From the NCBI GenBank assembly GCA_034509425.1, contig JAVTVJ010000298.1:310001-374000 (forward strand): a stretch of DNA of 64,000 bases, given 5' to 3'. The notes below the pieces were generated by a model. That model was not told where the DNA came from. It did no database searches and worked only from the letters and a program-made list of their open reading frames with translations. Source of the DNA: Eopsaltria australis (Eukaryota; Chordata; Aves; Passeriformes; Petroicidae). The translations under genes and the position numbers were made by a program. Position 1 is the first letter of the stretch; the number at the start of each line of letters is the position of its first letter. Of the stretch, positions 10,856-24,560 are shown in pieces.

Positions 10856-13800
10856 CCCAGTACTGCTGATCACAAGGAGTCCCCAGGTCACATCAAACTT
10901 TTTTCCCCATCCCAGTCTATTTTTCCTGCTCTTTCCCAAATGGTGGAAGCACAACAGGGGGTAATAGTTGCAGCACTGCCACTTGGAGTTTGCTCTGGCA
11001 AGAGCATGAAAGGCAGCTGAACATGAAAGTCTATAGGATGTATTAAAGGTAAAATAGCCAGTGCTAACTGTAAGAGAACCATCATGGGAGCAAACTGCAA
11101 GTACAAGTTCATGGATCAGTCTGAGCAAACTGATAGAATATGGTTTTCCACCTCAGGGAACCTCAAAACAGAGCTGCTGGGAAAACAGTGGGGCTGGCAG
11201 CAGAGTGGAGAAACTCCTGCTTACAGCTGCCTTCCAGCAGCCAGAGTGCCACGAGGGACAGAGCTAAGAGATGTGATTCATCTTCTCCTTGTAATTGGAG
11301 CTGACAGAAGTTGCATGTTTTTCTGACAGCATTGGCAGAGCTCTTGCTTGTTCTCCACCACACTCCCTGGGCACCTGTGGGAACCTGCAGTGCAGAGCCT
11401 GGTGGGCTCCGTGCCAGGCTGAGCTGCTGCCACACACAGGCAGGGGATCTGCACTCCTGCCTGGAGCACTCCCTCACGGACACACAAAGGTAACCATACC
11501 AACCACAGCAGGGCTGCAGGCTAATGAGGTTATGTGCACGCTATAAATTCCCCCCAAACTTGTTTGCTGAGAAGGGAAGCAGTTTTTCTAAATGGTTCCA
11601 GAGCCCCTTTAAAGGAGGTCTAGCATCTAGCAACATATTTTTATCACATCCATGGTTAAAATAATGTTACAGCATTTTATCAGTAATTTTGTCACTGGTT
11701 TTGTTTATAAGGTGGAAATGCAGTCAGAAAGGTGTCTATTTCATTAAGGAAGGAGTTTAAGTTAATTATCTTGCCCTGCTAGTTTGACTAAATAACAGTG
11801 CCATCTGCTGAAAGGTAGTAGCGACTTGCAGGAAAAGTTTACAGTCATTGTACTTCACCAAGTAGAAGTACAAAGAGAGAACAAGGAAAATGGTGATAAA
11901 AGGAAAGAGAAAATAAAAGCAATGTGAGAAGGCAAAGATGTAGATGTACAGGAAGGATCTTCATTAAAAGGAGGATGAAAACAAAGACAAAAAATATCTA
12001 AAAGAAAAAGGAAAAGGAAGTAGGTTGGGAGCAAAAAAGCTGTTTCTTTTTAACAGTATTGATTTGAAGTCTAAGAAAACCATGATACATTGTATTCTTT
12101 GTAGTGACCTCTACTTTCAAATTCCTATATAGGTCATCACCCCAATGGCACTGGTCTGCTCATGTCAATAATCTTGAGCTTTAATCTTGCAAAAAAATTG
12201 CATGTTAAAGTCTTTTAATCAAATTAGAAAAACACCAAATAATTAGGATATGGTTGTAGCCAGTATAAAAACCTCATATTTTTATATATTCCAAGCAGTT
12301 TCTTGGCTTCTGACACAAGGTATTTTTATTGCTATTATCTTCTGGAAAGGACAGCTAATGAAAAATATATCCTGGCACAGGAGAGACAGTATTGGGTGAA
12401 AGAAGAAGCAAAAAGACGGTGCATATGTTGCTAAAAACTCTGCCTGTCACATTAACCTTGTTTTTTGAAATATTTATAGGAAACTGATAAGCTATACCCT
12501 TTCCATTTTTCAGTGGGAGATGGGCATGTGAAAGGAACCAAGACATACATTTCCGTGGCTTTTGGTCATATTTTCCAGGTATGCATTAGAGGTTTCCCCC
12601 AGAATTTTGTCTCATCACATGGTTATTTTAAGGAGTTAAGCCATCCTTTGAATCCCAAGAAGTAAAGTGTAACCTTTTAATTCTTTAAAAGAAAGAGGAA
12701 CGTTGATTAAGAGATCAAAGTGGAAAGTTATGACTTTATCATTAGCTTGGTGATAACATTTCCCAGAGAACTAAAAATATGCAGACTATTTTAGCAAGAG
12801 TTAATAAATTTATCATGTAGAAGTTGAAGTGTTTTCTTATATTTTCTATTATGCTTTCAGCATACCATAAACATGTCAACTAACAGATTTTCATTATTCT
12901 GAATAGTGTCCTGTGTTGGTTTAGATTTTGCCCAAGAGAATGGTACTCCTTTTTATTTACTATTTTTAAAGAAATTGAATAATTAGCATTATCAAGCATT
13001 ACACCTGACAGCAAAATTTTACTGAAAATATGGTATATCATGTTTGTAATAGTGGAAATTCTTTTTGTTTATCTCAATATTTTAAATATTGGACATTTTT
13101 TTTAAAGTTTCAACTCTTTGACTACTGTGATTCTGAAAGTTCCAGTAAAAAAGAGATGCTTGGAGTAGACTGTTTATGGTTATCAATAAAATCCATTAGA
13201 TAGGCAAAATTTAACTTAGGAAGGAACTTGAACTAGCCAAAAAAATTATAGAGACAAATCAATGTGATTTAGAAGATGGAGTCTACAAAGTGCTAAGAAC
13301 TAGCCTTTGAAATAGGACTTTTTTTCTCTTGATGGGACAGAAAAGTAGTAAAAAGCTGATATTGAGATGAGACAGTGATGAAGAACCACATTTAACATTG
13401 TAAAGAACTGTAATGTTTCAGAATTTTAAAATAATTTCTTTCCTTTGGGGCTAAAACTCTTACAGGAGTTGTTTGGCCTGGGGTACTGTTGTTGAAATTT
13501 AAGATTTTCATTTCTATATCTAAACCCAAAGCACACAGTTTAATTAAGTCCATAGGATGGAAAAATATGGATAGTTTGTTAAGCACGTAGATGTTTGTTT
13601 TCTTGGGGTTTTGGGGGTTGGTTATTTAATTTTTTAATTTCAGTTTCTCTCTGCTTCCTGATGATTTTTCCCACTTCTTCAGCATTTCAAATATTTCTCC
13701 TCACCTTCCCCCTGAAGGAGAGAAATTAGTTGGAGAAGAAGAAATATAATGTAAGAGTAATGCTTACATTACCAATTAATGATAAATTCATTGCATCACA

Positions 13801-16137
13801 AAATCAGTGCAACATTTTCAGGGGACAGTTTTGTGGGGTTTTGTTGTTATTTTGTTTGCATTTCATGACTAAAGTACAGTGGTGTTTTAAGAGGGCAAAG
13901 TTACGAGATAACGTGAAACCCTCTCAAAGACCAACAGTGCTGGAGAAAAGCTTTCAAATATTAACAGAATGAATGAACCACAGATTACTCTGGTTCTACA
14001 TACTGAACATAAAATTTAGGAATAAAAGGAACATAAAGGAAGTTTGAATGTTGCATATATTTTAACAGATAAATCCATTTATAATTTCCAGAACTGAGAT
14101 TAGGTTTACTAAGCAGTAAGCATAATAATGGTTCAAAGAGTTAAATGTGTCCAGAGCAATAAATTAGACTTATGAGAAGTTCCAAAAATGAAAAGAATCC
14201 CCACCTTTTCTATTATTTTCATAGTAATAACATTATTTGTATCCAAAACAACCTAAAGTTAAATGTAAGGTAGTGTTTGGTAGGAAGCAATACAAGTTTT
14301 TTTACCCTTGTTGTATTAGAGCCACCAGCATATACTTCAGACTATGTTCCCAGAAGCTTGTCTGATAAAACTGGAAGAAGGTGAACTCTAGTCAATAAAA
14401 TACACCATCTCTTCCTGACAAACTTGGCCACTTCTCATCATGAAAACTCAAGCCATCATAGCAGCAGTCTTTTCAAAGAAGAGAGCTGCTTGAAACATGA
14501 TACTGAAGGAAATTCCTAGTCTCCCTTTCTTTCTTTCCCCTACCATGCTCAAAAATGTGTTTTTCTTCTAGTGTGTTTGTACTTGCACATAAACTCTTTT
14601 AGTTACTCAGTTAACTCTAAGAATTTGCTTGAAATTTCAGCTAGCCATGCACTTCCCTGCCTCCTGCAGTTCAGAAATCCTTCTTTAACTATTGAAGAAA
14701 ATCTGCAGTCTCTGCAGGAGAAATCAGTTATCTGCGCAGAAGTGACAAACTCTTCCACAAAAAAAAAATAAAATTGCTTGCAAAACTTTGAGCATCCCTA
14801 CATTTTAAGCTTCACTCTTACTTCAGCCCTTTTTGGTCTCAACACTCTTAACCAACAGTAGATTTTGTAATTGCAAGTGCTTCAGAAGTGACTATTTCTC
14901 TCGGTTGCATATCAATAGGGAAGGTAATATTTTCTGAGAGTTGGTTCCAGGTTGAATGCAGGGATGTTGTAGAGGTTAATGGCTAATAATAAACTCCTGT
15001 TGTTATCAGCAGTTTGACTCCACAGTTCATTACTACTGTCTTAGTCTGTTACTGCTGCTTTTCTTCTTTCCTGTGTATTTACAAGTTAGTGACAGAGCCC
15101 TGCAAAGAACTGTATGGATTTCAGGTGTACCGTGTAAAAGGATTTAGACAGTACTACTTGTGAGGAAGTAAATAGAGCTCTCTTTATCCAAACAGCAATT
15201 TTTCCTGTGTGTTGATTTTTGTCCTTGTTCATGTTCTGAATAAATAAACACATATTTTGTTTTCTTGGCCTATAAGGGAAAAAAATCACTTTTAGGAGAA
15301 TTAGATTGGGACATATAGATCAATGATATCCCCACTCCTCCCTCATGCCCACTTCATTGACTGATGAAGCCCACTTAGAAAAAAATAATTGAATAAACCT
15401 GGACTGTTTGGGCTTTTTTCTTCCCAAAACAGAAATTGCTTTGCTCTAAGCCAAAATAAAATATTACATTTCAGAGAAGATGTGAAAAGTGGAGAAAATG
15501 AAGGGCTGATTTCACAAAACTGACATAGGCAGCAGTGTTTATGATCAAGTAACAGGGAGGTTGGGCATCCAATCACAATGGGAGGGGGACCATTCACATT
15601 TTTTACTCTCCCTCAGTTAACTTGAACCTACCACCTCCTGATTTCTAGGGACTCATCAAGCTATAATCACTTAATGATAAGCTAATTCAGTGTATTCTCT
15701 TGATGTTTTCCACTTCTACAAAAAACTAAATGTATTCCAGAACAGACATTATACTCAGATGCTGCATTTCCCAGAAAACCACTATCAACATTTAAATATA
15801 TTTTATAGAAAGTAGAACAGCTCAGGATGAATATACAAAAACACATAATTTCAAATTAATAACTGGTAAATTAATATTTCCTGCTTTTCACCACTCACCC
15901 TCAAACAAAGGAAGAACCCAAGCACCCAAAACATAAAAATACTACTCTGCACTAACTGTAAAACTCAGGAGATCACAGAGATTCAGTCCCTCTACTACTG
16001 AATATTCATTCAGAAGAAAAAATAACATTAATAGAGACTAAGAGGAGACTATGTGGACTACTGCAATTGCAGTGGTTTGAACCCCATTCAGAAACTTGAA
16101 ATACAGACTGAAAATCCATCAAGCAGAGAAAGGGCAT
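10856..16137. other. Unique sequence with a GC-richer pocket
   Basis: No gene is recognised. The segment 10856-11550 is richer in GC than its surroundings and lies 5' of the CR1 endonuclease in that element's orientation, so it may include a CR1 leader or ORF1 remnant that I cannot identify. The 106-codon minus-strand frame at 11163-11483 has no recognisable domain. The rest is AT-rich, with a short G/T-rich patch at about 13600-13622. Confidence 0.45.
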
Positions 16138-16245
16138 TCACAGAACCATGGAATATTAAAGGTTGGGAATGGAGCGTAAAGATCATCTAGTCCCAACCCA
16201 CCCTGCCATGGGCAGGAACAAATTGAATTTGGGTCTCCCAAGCCA
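16138..16245 (-). mobile_element. CR1 LINE 3'-end fragment
   Basis: The minus strand carries a CR1 3' tail. The plus strand shows ttcacagaaccatggaat, 'aaagatcatctagtcc' and 'ctgccatgggcagg', the same blocks as in the tail at 2.3 kb. Only the 3' UTR is present and it is diverged. It lies about 225 bases from another CR1 tail of a different subfamily type at 16470. The right edge is approximate. Confidence 0.82.
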
Positions 16246-16469
16246 TGAATGTTTTAACTTAGTAAAATGGAGGAAGTCCTACAGGTGTTACTTCTTTCAT
16301 GTTATTGTGTGACTACAACCTGTCAATATACACTGTATACACTTTTCCAGTTTAAATCCTGTGCTCACCTCAGGAAACTGGTAATTTCCAAAGAGAAAAA
16401 ATGTGGGTCTTGCAAACTTCAGTAAGAAAAATAATTTGAAAGCTGCAAGGTGTGATTACATGATCAAAA

Positions 16470-16745
16470 TCATAGAATCAGAGAATGTTTTGGTTGTAAA
16501 AGACCTCTAAGATCATCAAGTCCATGTGTTAACCCAGCACTACCAAGTCCACCACTAAACCATGTCCCTAAATGCCCCAACCAAACATCTTTTAAATACC
16601 TCCAGGGATGGTGACTTCACCACTCCCTGGGGAGCATTTTCCAGTGTCTGTAAGCCTTTTGGTGAAGAATTTTTTCTCCAAGATTCATTCTAAACCTCCC
16701 TTGGTGCAACCTGAGATTGTTTCTTCTTGTCCCTGTTAAACAACC
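16470..16745 (-). mobile_element. CR1 LINE 3' UTR with C-terminal ORF2 remnant
   Basis: The plus strand starts with 'tcatagaatcagagaat', the complement of the 3' octamers. It runs through 'aagatcatcaagtcca', 'accatgtccctaa' and 'cctccagggatggtgactc', the typical antisense view of a CR1 3' UTR. In sense orientation the 5' end of the copy still shows a decayed version of the FFTxR...SPSLE ORF2 C-terminus. Stops interrupt it. It is 5'-truncated near 16745. The tail differs from the neighbour at 16138, so the two are separate insertions. Confidence 0.88.
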
Positions 16746-19700
16746 CATATTCTCACAACTTAGTCTCAGAAATCATTATTTCATTACCTTAGATTTACAG
16801 TAATTTGGAGACTTCTAGACTGCTTTTAAGGTAGTTCTGTAGCTAAGGCTCACAACACATATGTGAGCTGGCAAGAGTTCACATCATGGGAACTGCGCTG
16901 TTTGCCATGTGTGCAGAGCCTGGCAGCATCTACACACAGCCCGCGCCAGCAATGTGCAGCTGTTTAGTGCTGCCAAGAAAAAGACAGTTGTAAAATAGCA
17001 GAAAGGTTGTGTGGGGAGGCAGAGTCAAATTTAATACACTTTAATATCATTGCAGGAAGGAAAGAGAGGGATTAAGCCCCTTCACTCTAAGGATGTATTA
17101 TGGGGGTTTTAAATACATGATCATAAACAATGATTCTCACCGTATCTCTTAAAACCAACCTTTGTCATTATTTCTTCTCTAGAGCTCATACTGTGATTTG
17201 GCTTCACCACTGGTTCCAAGGGAAAAGGTTCATGTATGGACTTACAAACTGCATTTCTTCACCACCTTGATCCACCCTGCTATTCCTTCACCTGGGCATG
17301 AGCCAGGCTTTTCCTCTCATTTCTGAGTCATGCCGTCTCTGCTAACCTACACTTGGATTTCCTCCCTCCACCTTCACAGGCCAGGAGCAATTCAGCATTT
17401 GTCCACCTGGCAATGCACCAAAATAGCTGTTCCTGGCAGGCAAACAAGTCATGCTGGTTCAGCACTTCCATTCGTTCATTTGCCACTGCTTTTTCATCAG
17501 GAGAACAAGACTGCTCTTCTGTCCTGTCCGTGAGCAATGACCTCTGTGTGCCTGTGTTTATGATAGCAGGACACTTCTCCAAAGAACCAGTTTCCATAGA
17601 ACTATCAACTACCTACCAATGAACATGCAAATTTATTAGTGATGTAGGACAAGACCTTCGAGCCCCTCTACACTATTAAATAAAAATTCCCTGTCTTAAA
17701 TCTCTCTCTCATATAATACAGTCCTAATGATGACTGAGCCTAGACTATCGAATATGATGACATTCTGGAACAGTACAGAGAAGCTGAAGAGATATTTCCA
17801 TCCATAAAATAGAAGGATTGAAAGAAATACATGGCAAGTTCCAATTCTTTTTTATAAAATATGTTACAAGCTATAAGTACTTGTATTTTTAAAGTATTAG
17901 CAATCAGGACACTGGAACAGGTAGGCTTTGTTTCCTTCAAAAATAGAGATTGATGTGGGCATATTTGAACAGATCAAATTCCTGAGCTTTATAAGGCATA
18001 ACACTTCTTTTCTCAGAAGACAAGTGGCCATCATAAGTTAATCAATATTAGCCAGTACCTAAGGTCTTGATTACCTGAAACTGGTGAGTAGCTTGCATGG
18101 CAGCCCGCACTCTGAGCTCTGTTGCTAGGCAGGGTTTTGATTTCTTCAGCTGGGAGTAAGAGGAGGAGAGTGTTGACCATTGACTCTATGTTGATGGAGT
18201 GGTTAACAATACATAAGGGAACAGAGTCAAGTTTCATCTGCTGCCTCTACAACATGAATTACAAAGATGTACTAACATCCACTGCCATTAATTTGTGTGT
18301 TTAATCAATTGACCTTATTTGTCAGGAGTCACATGCACAAATATACTCATACATATGCACAAACACGAAGATATGGATGTGATAATAATTCCATTTCAAA
18401 ATCCATTTTTTAAGTGTAGAAATTTGTTATATTAATCTTTAACTTTTCATAGATTTTTTTCTAAAACCTTTTGCAAAAGGATAGGAAAAAAACCATTCCA
18501 AATTATACTTAAACAATGAACAATATAATTCAATTGACTAAGCACTGTGTAGGTTCATTCTTAAAAAAACCCAAACTAACAAACAAACAGGAAAAAACAG
18601 GTAAGAGTATTTATTTTCCAGTTCCAGAGCAGGTGTTATATTAACTAAGTCACTCTAGGCACTGCCAAATCGGGTGGCTGAGATCTGAGTCAAGTGAAAA
18701 ACGTTAGAAATAATTTAATTTTTACTTGTTTAGGTAAAATTAATTTACATCTTTTAAAATTTACTCCCTTACAAAAGTACTGACAAGCCAAGAAAAGTAC
18801 TCTAAAAGCCAAGAAAAGGCAAAAGGAAGTAAAGTTGAGGTCTCACACACTCCTTAATTATCCTTGGTAACCATTTCCTACTTGCCTTCACACAAAGGAC
18901 TCTGAAGATTGCTGATCATAGCTGCATTACAGCTTTGTAGCTGACACTATGCCATTACAAGCCACTTCTTTTCAATTAAACAATAGCAAAAAGTCTGATC
19001 ACGCAGTCCAAAAATAAAGCTTTTTCACCTGAGAGGACATCTGTACTGTTTGTCTAGGGAAGCATGTATTAAATGGCACAAGGAAGCCCTGTTTAATAGT
19101 ATTTGAAGTATATAGGGATTTTTAGTGCTCAAAATCCCAAAGATAAATGTGATTCTCTCCCCAGTGTTTTCTATGTCTCTGAATTATATCTCTGTGGTAG
19201 CAATATATTCTTTAAGACAGGTGTCCTTGGTGGTTTGAAGTTTGGGTTTTTCTTCTGTGAGCCAGCAGTGTTTAGTTTCCAGATCTTAGGTAACAACTTT
19301 GAGGAGGAACACATTGGAATAAATGCCAGTCTCGTCTGTTTTATGAAAGTGCATAACTGATGCACTTCTCCCATCTACAAAAGAAAGTATCACTTGATTT
19401 CTTAGCCTGATGTCTCTTTGATGCATGAACTTTTCCTTACCCTACTCATTCCTCCTTCAATACTTCCCTCTGTTTCCTTGATTCTCTCACTCCCACATAA
19501 TTTATCTAGCTAAGCCAAAAATAAAAAAAAAAAAAGTCTGTTTGTGGAAATGGAATTGGAGCTTCCACTTCATAGCCAACGTAAGTTCTTATTCATTTTA
19601 CTGCTTCGACTTAATTCATCAAAATATACACCTCCAATTAATTTCCTTGATGAGACTAATAACTGGGTCAGCTGGGAAGAAAATCTACTATTGGACTCTT

Positions 19701-22700
19701 TAAATCTGTCGGAAAAACTGCTGCATTGTGGAATCTGGTGGTGTTTGCCATTGGAATGACAGGTAAAATACAAAATGTAACAAGAAATTCAGAATATTTG
19801 TTCTCTTGTCCCCAGGGGAACCTGTGGATTCTGCTTTCAGAAAACAGGCAGAGATTCACACCTACTAATAGTCTATGAGTCCCCAAGGATGGCAGTGGTT
19901 TTTTTTTTTTTAATATGAAGACACTGTTCCAAGACTTGCAAAGCTGCCATCAAAAATATCTGGTGAAAAATAAATAATGGTGAATGAACATCAAGTTCAA
20001 TTATTCTAAATTTATTTTCAAAACTTGAACATGCATTGATCTAGAATGCCTTGGACAATAACCATTTAGATGACATAGTAGAGAGGAGAACTTGCAATTC
20101 AAAATTATTACATTTTCCTTAATAAATATACTTGATATTATTATGGTAAAATGGTACCATTCTTCAACTTTATAATGGCCTCAATGTTACTTGCCACAGA
20201 TGCCCTACCAAACATGAAAGATATGAGGTGTTTCAAGGTTTTCATTCCATCCCTGGAATTTTTTTAAGGAGAATTAAGAGTTGTTTTATATTTGGTGCAT
20301 CAGACAAACATATACACATGGGAACAGGCAACGTTTATTGAATTAGACCTATGGTCACACACTGTGTACCATGGCTGGGAAGTTTCACATGAGCAAAGGT
20401 ACAGTTGGAATGTCACAGCCAGCTCATCTGAGTCTGACTTTGGTAAGCAAAGTGAAAGTATTATACAGTCTCAAGCTAAACTGCATGAACAACATATTCT
20501 TTTATCTGGCTTTTTAACTCTTTTCCTAAATATTTTACAGAGAACAAGGATAAATATAGGAGAGCAAAGTACCTGATTTCTTATTAGTTTATTCAGATTT
20601 GTTCATCTCTGCTTTTCCATGTGTTGTGATTTCCCCAGGCAGCAATGATTACATATTGGTTGCTTTGCTCTTGCTAGAAGAGGCTGCTCAGGCTGTTACA
20701 CAAAACTATCACATACTTGAGCTGGCTCCAAGACCTGTGAGGGAATGCAGTGATGTGATGATTCCATACAAATACCCTGGGCAAATTAAGGAGAACTCTG
20801 AAAGAGGTTTGAGTATGCATCTGCCAAACAAAGGCAGTCAGTTGGCAATCAGCTCTTAAGGCTCATCTTTCCAACATATGTGCGGTTCTACAAATAAATA
20901 ATTTATGCAGGTTAGGAATTTTGGGCATTGAAATTTTGGAATTTTGGAATTTTTGCCCTGTCCTTTTGACATGGAAAAAACTATAGTAATCATCTCTGAC
21001 CTTCTGAGACTAGGAAAACCCAAGAGCAACATATACCCTGCTCTAAAACAATTTCAAATAAGTTGGGCTTTAAAAATATTTTGTTTCTTGTTCCATTAAG
21101 CATTCCCTTTATAAATTCAGAATGGATCAAGGGCAGCACACTTAAATAAATAAATTATTTTTTAAATATGTTGAAAGACGCTGTCTCCCACGTATCAAAA
21201 ATTACTTTTGATACTTTAGATAAAGGAACTACGATAAGTCTGCACAAAAGTAAGTATAAGAATCCTCAAGGTGGATTTCAGGGACAAGCTTTAAATATGA
21301 AAGTTATTCCAATAAGCATCAGTATAACATTTTTCATAAATAATTTATTAAGCTAGTTCAGACTAGAAGAATTATTTGGGGTTTTTTTGTGGAACTAGGC
21401 ACTGATTCAGTGTTCTTGATGGACAGTAACAGGCACATACACAGCAGACAGGATGTATGCTACAGTTTCAAGGCTGAAAATATTTAAGAGTAATTTCTGC
21501 TATTTATGTCAGTATTTTGGAAAATGCAATGAAGGGAAAACAATTTGATTTAGATTAGACTTTAACGTTAATCTAGCTTGTCAAAATATGTCATCTAGGA
21601 TAATTAAATGAAAACTCAATAAAATAACAATAATTTTAAAAGTCCAAACCCAAAGCAAAACAGCAACTCTAGGGAATGATCAGGAATTAATGAGGTGCAA
21701 AATACTTTCTATCTTAATTAATTCAGCTTGGCAAAGAAAACAAAAACACTAATACAGATTTGGTATGGATTTGACGTATTTTTCTCTGTTCACAGGAGGT
21801 ATGATGCAAACTCACATTCATAATTACACTCCTGGGTGCCTAGTTTGTAATGCTCAGAGTATCATGGTAGCACTCCCTAAACAGATCTGAGCTAAAAAGC
21901 TGCGCTTTTTCACAAAAACCCAAACACTATTTTCACATTTCTTTCAAATTCTTTCATGATAAAATAATCTGCTTTTCCTTTCCCATCAGTCATTCACATG
22001 TACAAAATTATTAATGCCTATGAGGAAATGGCTTTGTCTGTGACCTAAGAGTGGCAGCTTTACTAAGGCTGTTTAATTGCTTTGTCCTTAAACCGTAGTG
22101 CTCCCAGCATTATCTTAGGGACTCTACAGTGTTAGGCGGTGACTCCAGCATTTTGAACAGCAAATGCTGCATTCTGGGTGAATTCAGAAGTAAAAAAATG
22201 TGGGGGGAAAAAAATGAGTGCTGTGGCTGTTGGCAAAAATTTTGTGGCTCAGTTTGTTTAAATGAGTGAATCTCTTTTAAGGATAAAATTGATAGTAGCA
22301 CTCCCAAATTCAAAATACATTTTAAAAACATTTCTTGAGCAATCCCTGTTACATAAATATCTCATAATTTTTACAAAACCAATAATTCCCTCAACCTCTT
22401 TGAATATATTGGCATTTGTGTTGACTCAAATTTATATGAGCTTTGATTAACATTTTCTTATGTAAATAAACTTTCTGGTTTTACTCTTGTCAAAAACACT
22501 AGAGAAATGTAATGCACATCAAATACTCTTTCTGTTCAGATTTCACCTGAGCTAAACTATCACTCCATTCTGGGGATTTTAATTGTACAGCTCCAAATGT
22601 AGCAGAGGAGAAAGAAATACTTGACTGAATGTTTACAGTCAGCCTGAGGGGAGTAATTATTTAGTAAGTGAAATTTAGAACTGGGCTATAATTAACTGCT

Positions 22701-24434
22701 TTTCACTGTCTCTTCACATGTCACTTGATGTGGACACAATATGGAAAACAGTAACATATCTCATGGAATATGTCTTAGAATATGTCGTAATACATTGAAA
22801 GTGAAGCATATGGTTACCATATAGCATATGTTATTTTAATAAGGTTTTTGTCTAAGCACAGAAGACTTCCAGAGCTGCTAGAATCCATTTCACAGTTTTT
22901 AGAGGAAATCAATGCTTATCCATAGGTTGCCAAAGTAATACTATAATACCATAAATGAAGAAAGGATAGAAAGAACATTTTTGATTCTTGAGTACTGATA
23001 GGTTTTTTGTTATGAATGTCATGTCTTTACAGTTAAAAAGATAGCTTAGGCTGCAGAGATTTGGAAGAGGCTTGAGTTAACTAATCATAAATCAGAGTTG
23101 AGTCCACATTGATTTTCCCATCTTTGGTGTCAGAAGCTTTGCACTACAGATGAAAATGCAAACTCACAGCAAGACAGCAGCATTTAGACTGAGGAATTCA
23201 TGTAAATGTACTTCTATAAACGGAGACTCTAGTCTGCTTTTTTTCTGTTCTTATTTTATCTATCTATCTATTTATAAACTTATGGTACTTTTGAGGAAAT
23301 GTATCTATGAATAAGAGTACTCTCAGCATCAGTGTCCCTTTCTCCAGTTTTTAATATATCCATCCATTTGGCTATTAATTTTCAAATAAAAGCTCTATGA
23401 TTACATATATTCAGCAGAAGTGATTGGTGATTTCACTGTTAGCACAGTATTACTTACTGATATTTTCAAAGAAAAATTTCTTTTTTCCCCTCACAGTTCA
23501 AAGAGACTTGCTGGTTCTTTATTCATCTACAGAGTACCCCGTCCCTGCAGAGGGAGGGAATAATAAAATGTCTGAATTTTGGTGAAAAAGGAATGGTTTG
23601 TAATACTGTGTGGTCAAAAGCACCTGCATATGTTTCAAAGAAGTGCTAGTGTAACTGTCTTTTCCTGAAAGATTCTCCTTTCTGTATCCTGAGGGATTTG
23701 CTGAATACTTTATAATTTTGCTTGTTTATCTTGTATTGCTTCTCCCATTCCACTCAAAAATTGCCATTAGTAAGAAAGAGAATCACTTTCAAATACAAAA
23801 CCAACATCCTTAGTGTAAAAATATCAGCCTCAGAAATCTCAAATATTAAAGTATCTTCCTTATTCCCCCAACTCATTTTAATTTATCAAATTAGCATATC
23901 ACATACTTTAGTGCTATCTTAAAGTTGAAGAAAAAACATTTTCCTTTTCTGTCCAAGGCTAAATTCCAGTATCCTGTTTAGATCAATTTAATCTTTTTAA
24001 TATAAATCTTTTCCAAATATGTTCAGTAGCTGTCCCTTGTTTTCTAACTGATCACCCATATTTCTGTTGTTGAAACTTTTGCTCTTTTTTGGTCTTCTGC
24101 CTTTCTTAAGGTCTCCCTACTCAGATATATTATGTCTGATTTTTTCCTTCTCTGAACTCAGATATATATTTGACCTCAATGATACCCACTTACACCCTTG
24201 ACCACTAACATCTCTTTGCCACAATGATTCTACTTCCCAGGAGTGAAGAGAAGCACTGTTTACCATTTGCCCCGACAGCATCCTTGGTCAAGAGCTATTC
24301 CTCTCATAGAAATTTTAAGAATCACCAGGTAAAGCTGCATCTTTATTTTCAAGGAGTGGTCATGAAAATCTAGATATAAGTATATTTTCTATTTAAACAA
24401 TCAAACAAACAGCCAAGTTTACTAATCCACCCAA
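16746..24434. other. Long unique non-coding stretch
   Basis: I see no gene or recognisable transposon in 7.7 kb. Small features are a triple AATTTTGG-type tandem at about 20932-20954, an A/T-rich palindromic area with two 'gaatatgtc' copies at 22767-22788, and a short (TATC)n run at 23256-23273. Open frames here are at most 94 codons and none has a recognisable domain. Some of this could be conserved regulatory DNA, which cannot be judged without alignment. Confidence 0.5.
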
Positions 24435-24560
24435 AATCACAAAATAATAGAATATGCAGAGTTGGAAAGGATCTATCAGGATCAAGTCCAACACAGGACA
24501 TCCCCAGAATACCAAAAGGTACCAAACACCAACCCATCTTTTAAGTGTCTTTACTCTCTA
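24435..24560 (-). mobile_element. CR1 LINE 3'-end fragment, diverged
   Basis: The plus strand reads aaatcacaaaataatagaat, then 'gagttggaaaggatc', 'atcaagtccaac' and 'acaggaca', matching the antisense tail of a CR1 subfamily whose 3' UTR contains a 'cctgcacaggaca' block. It is more mutated than the 16.5 kb copy. The 5' boundary (right side) fades at about 24560. Confidence 0.72.
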
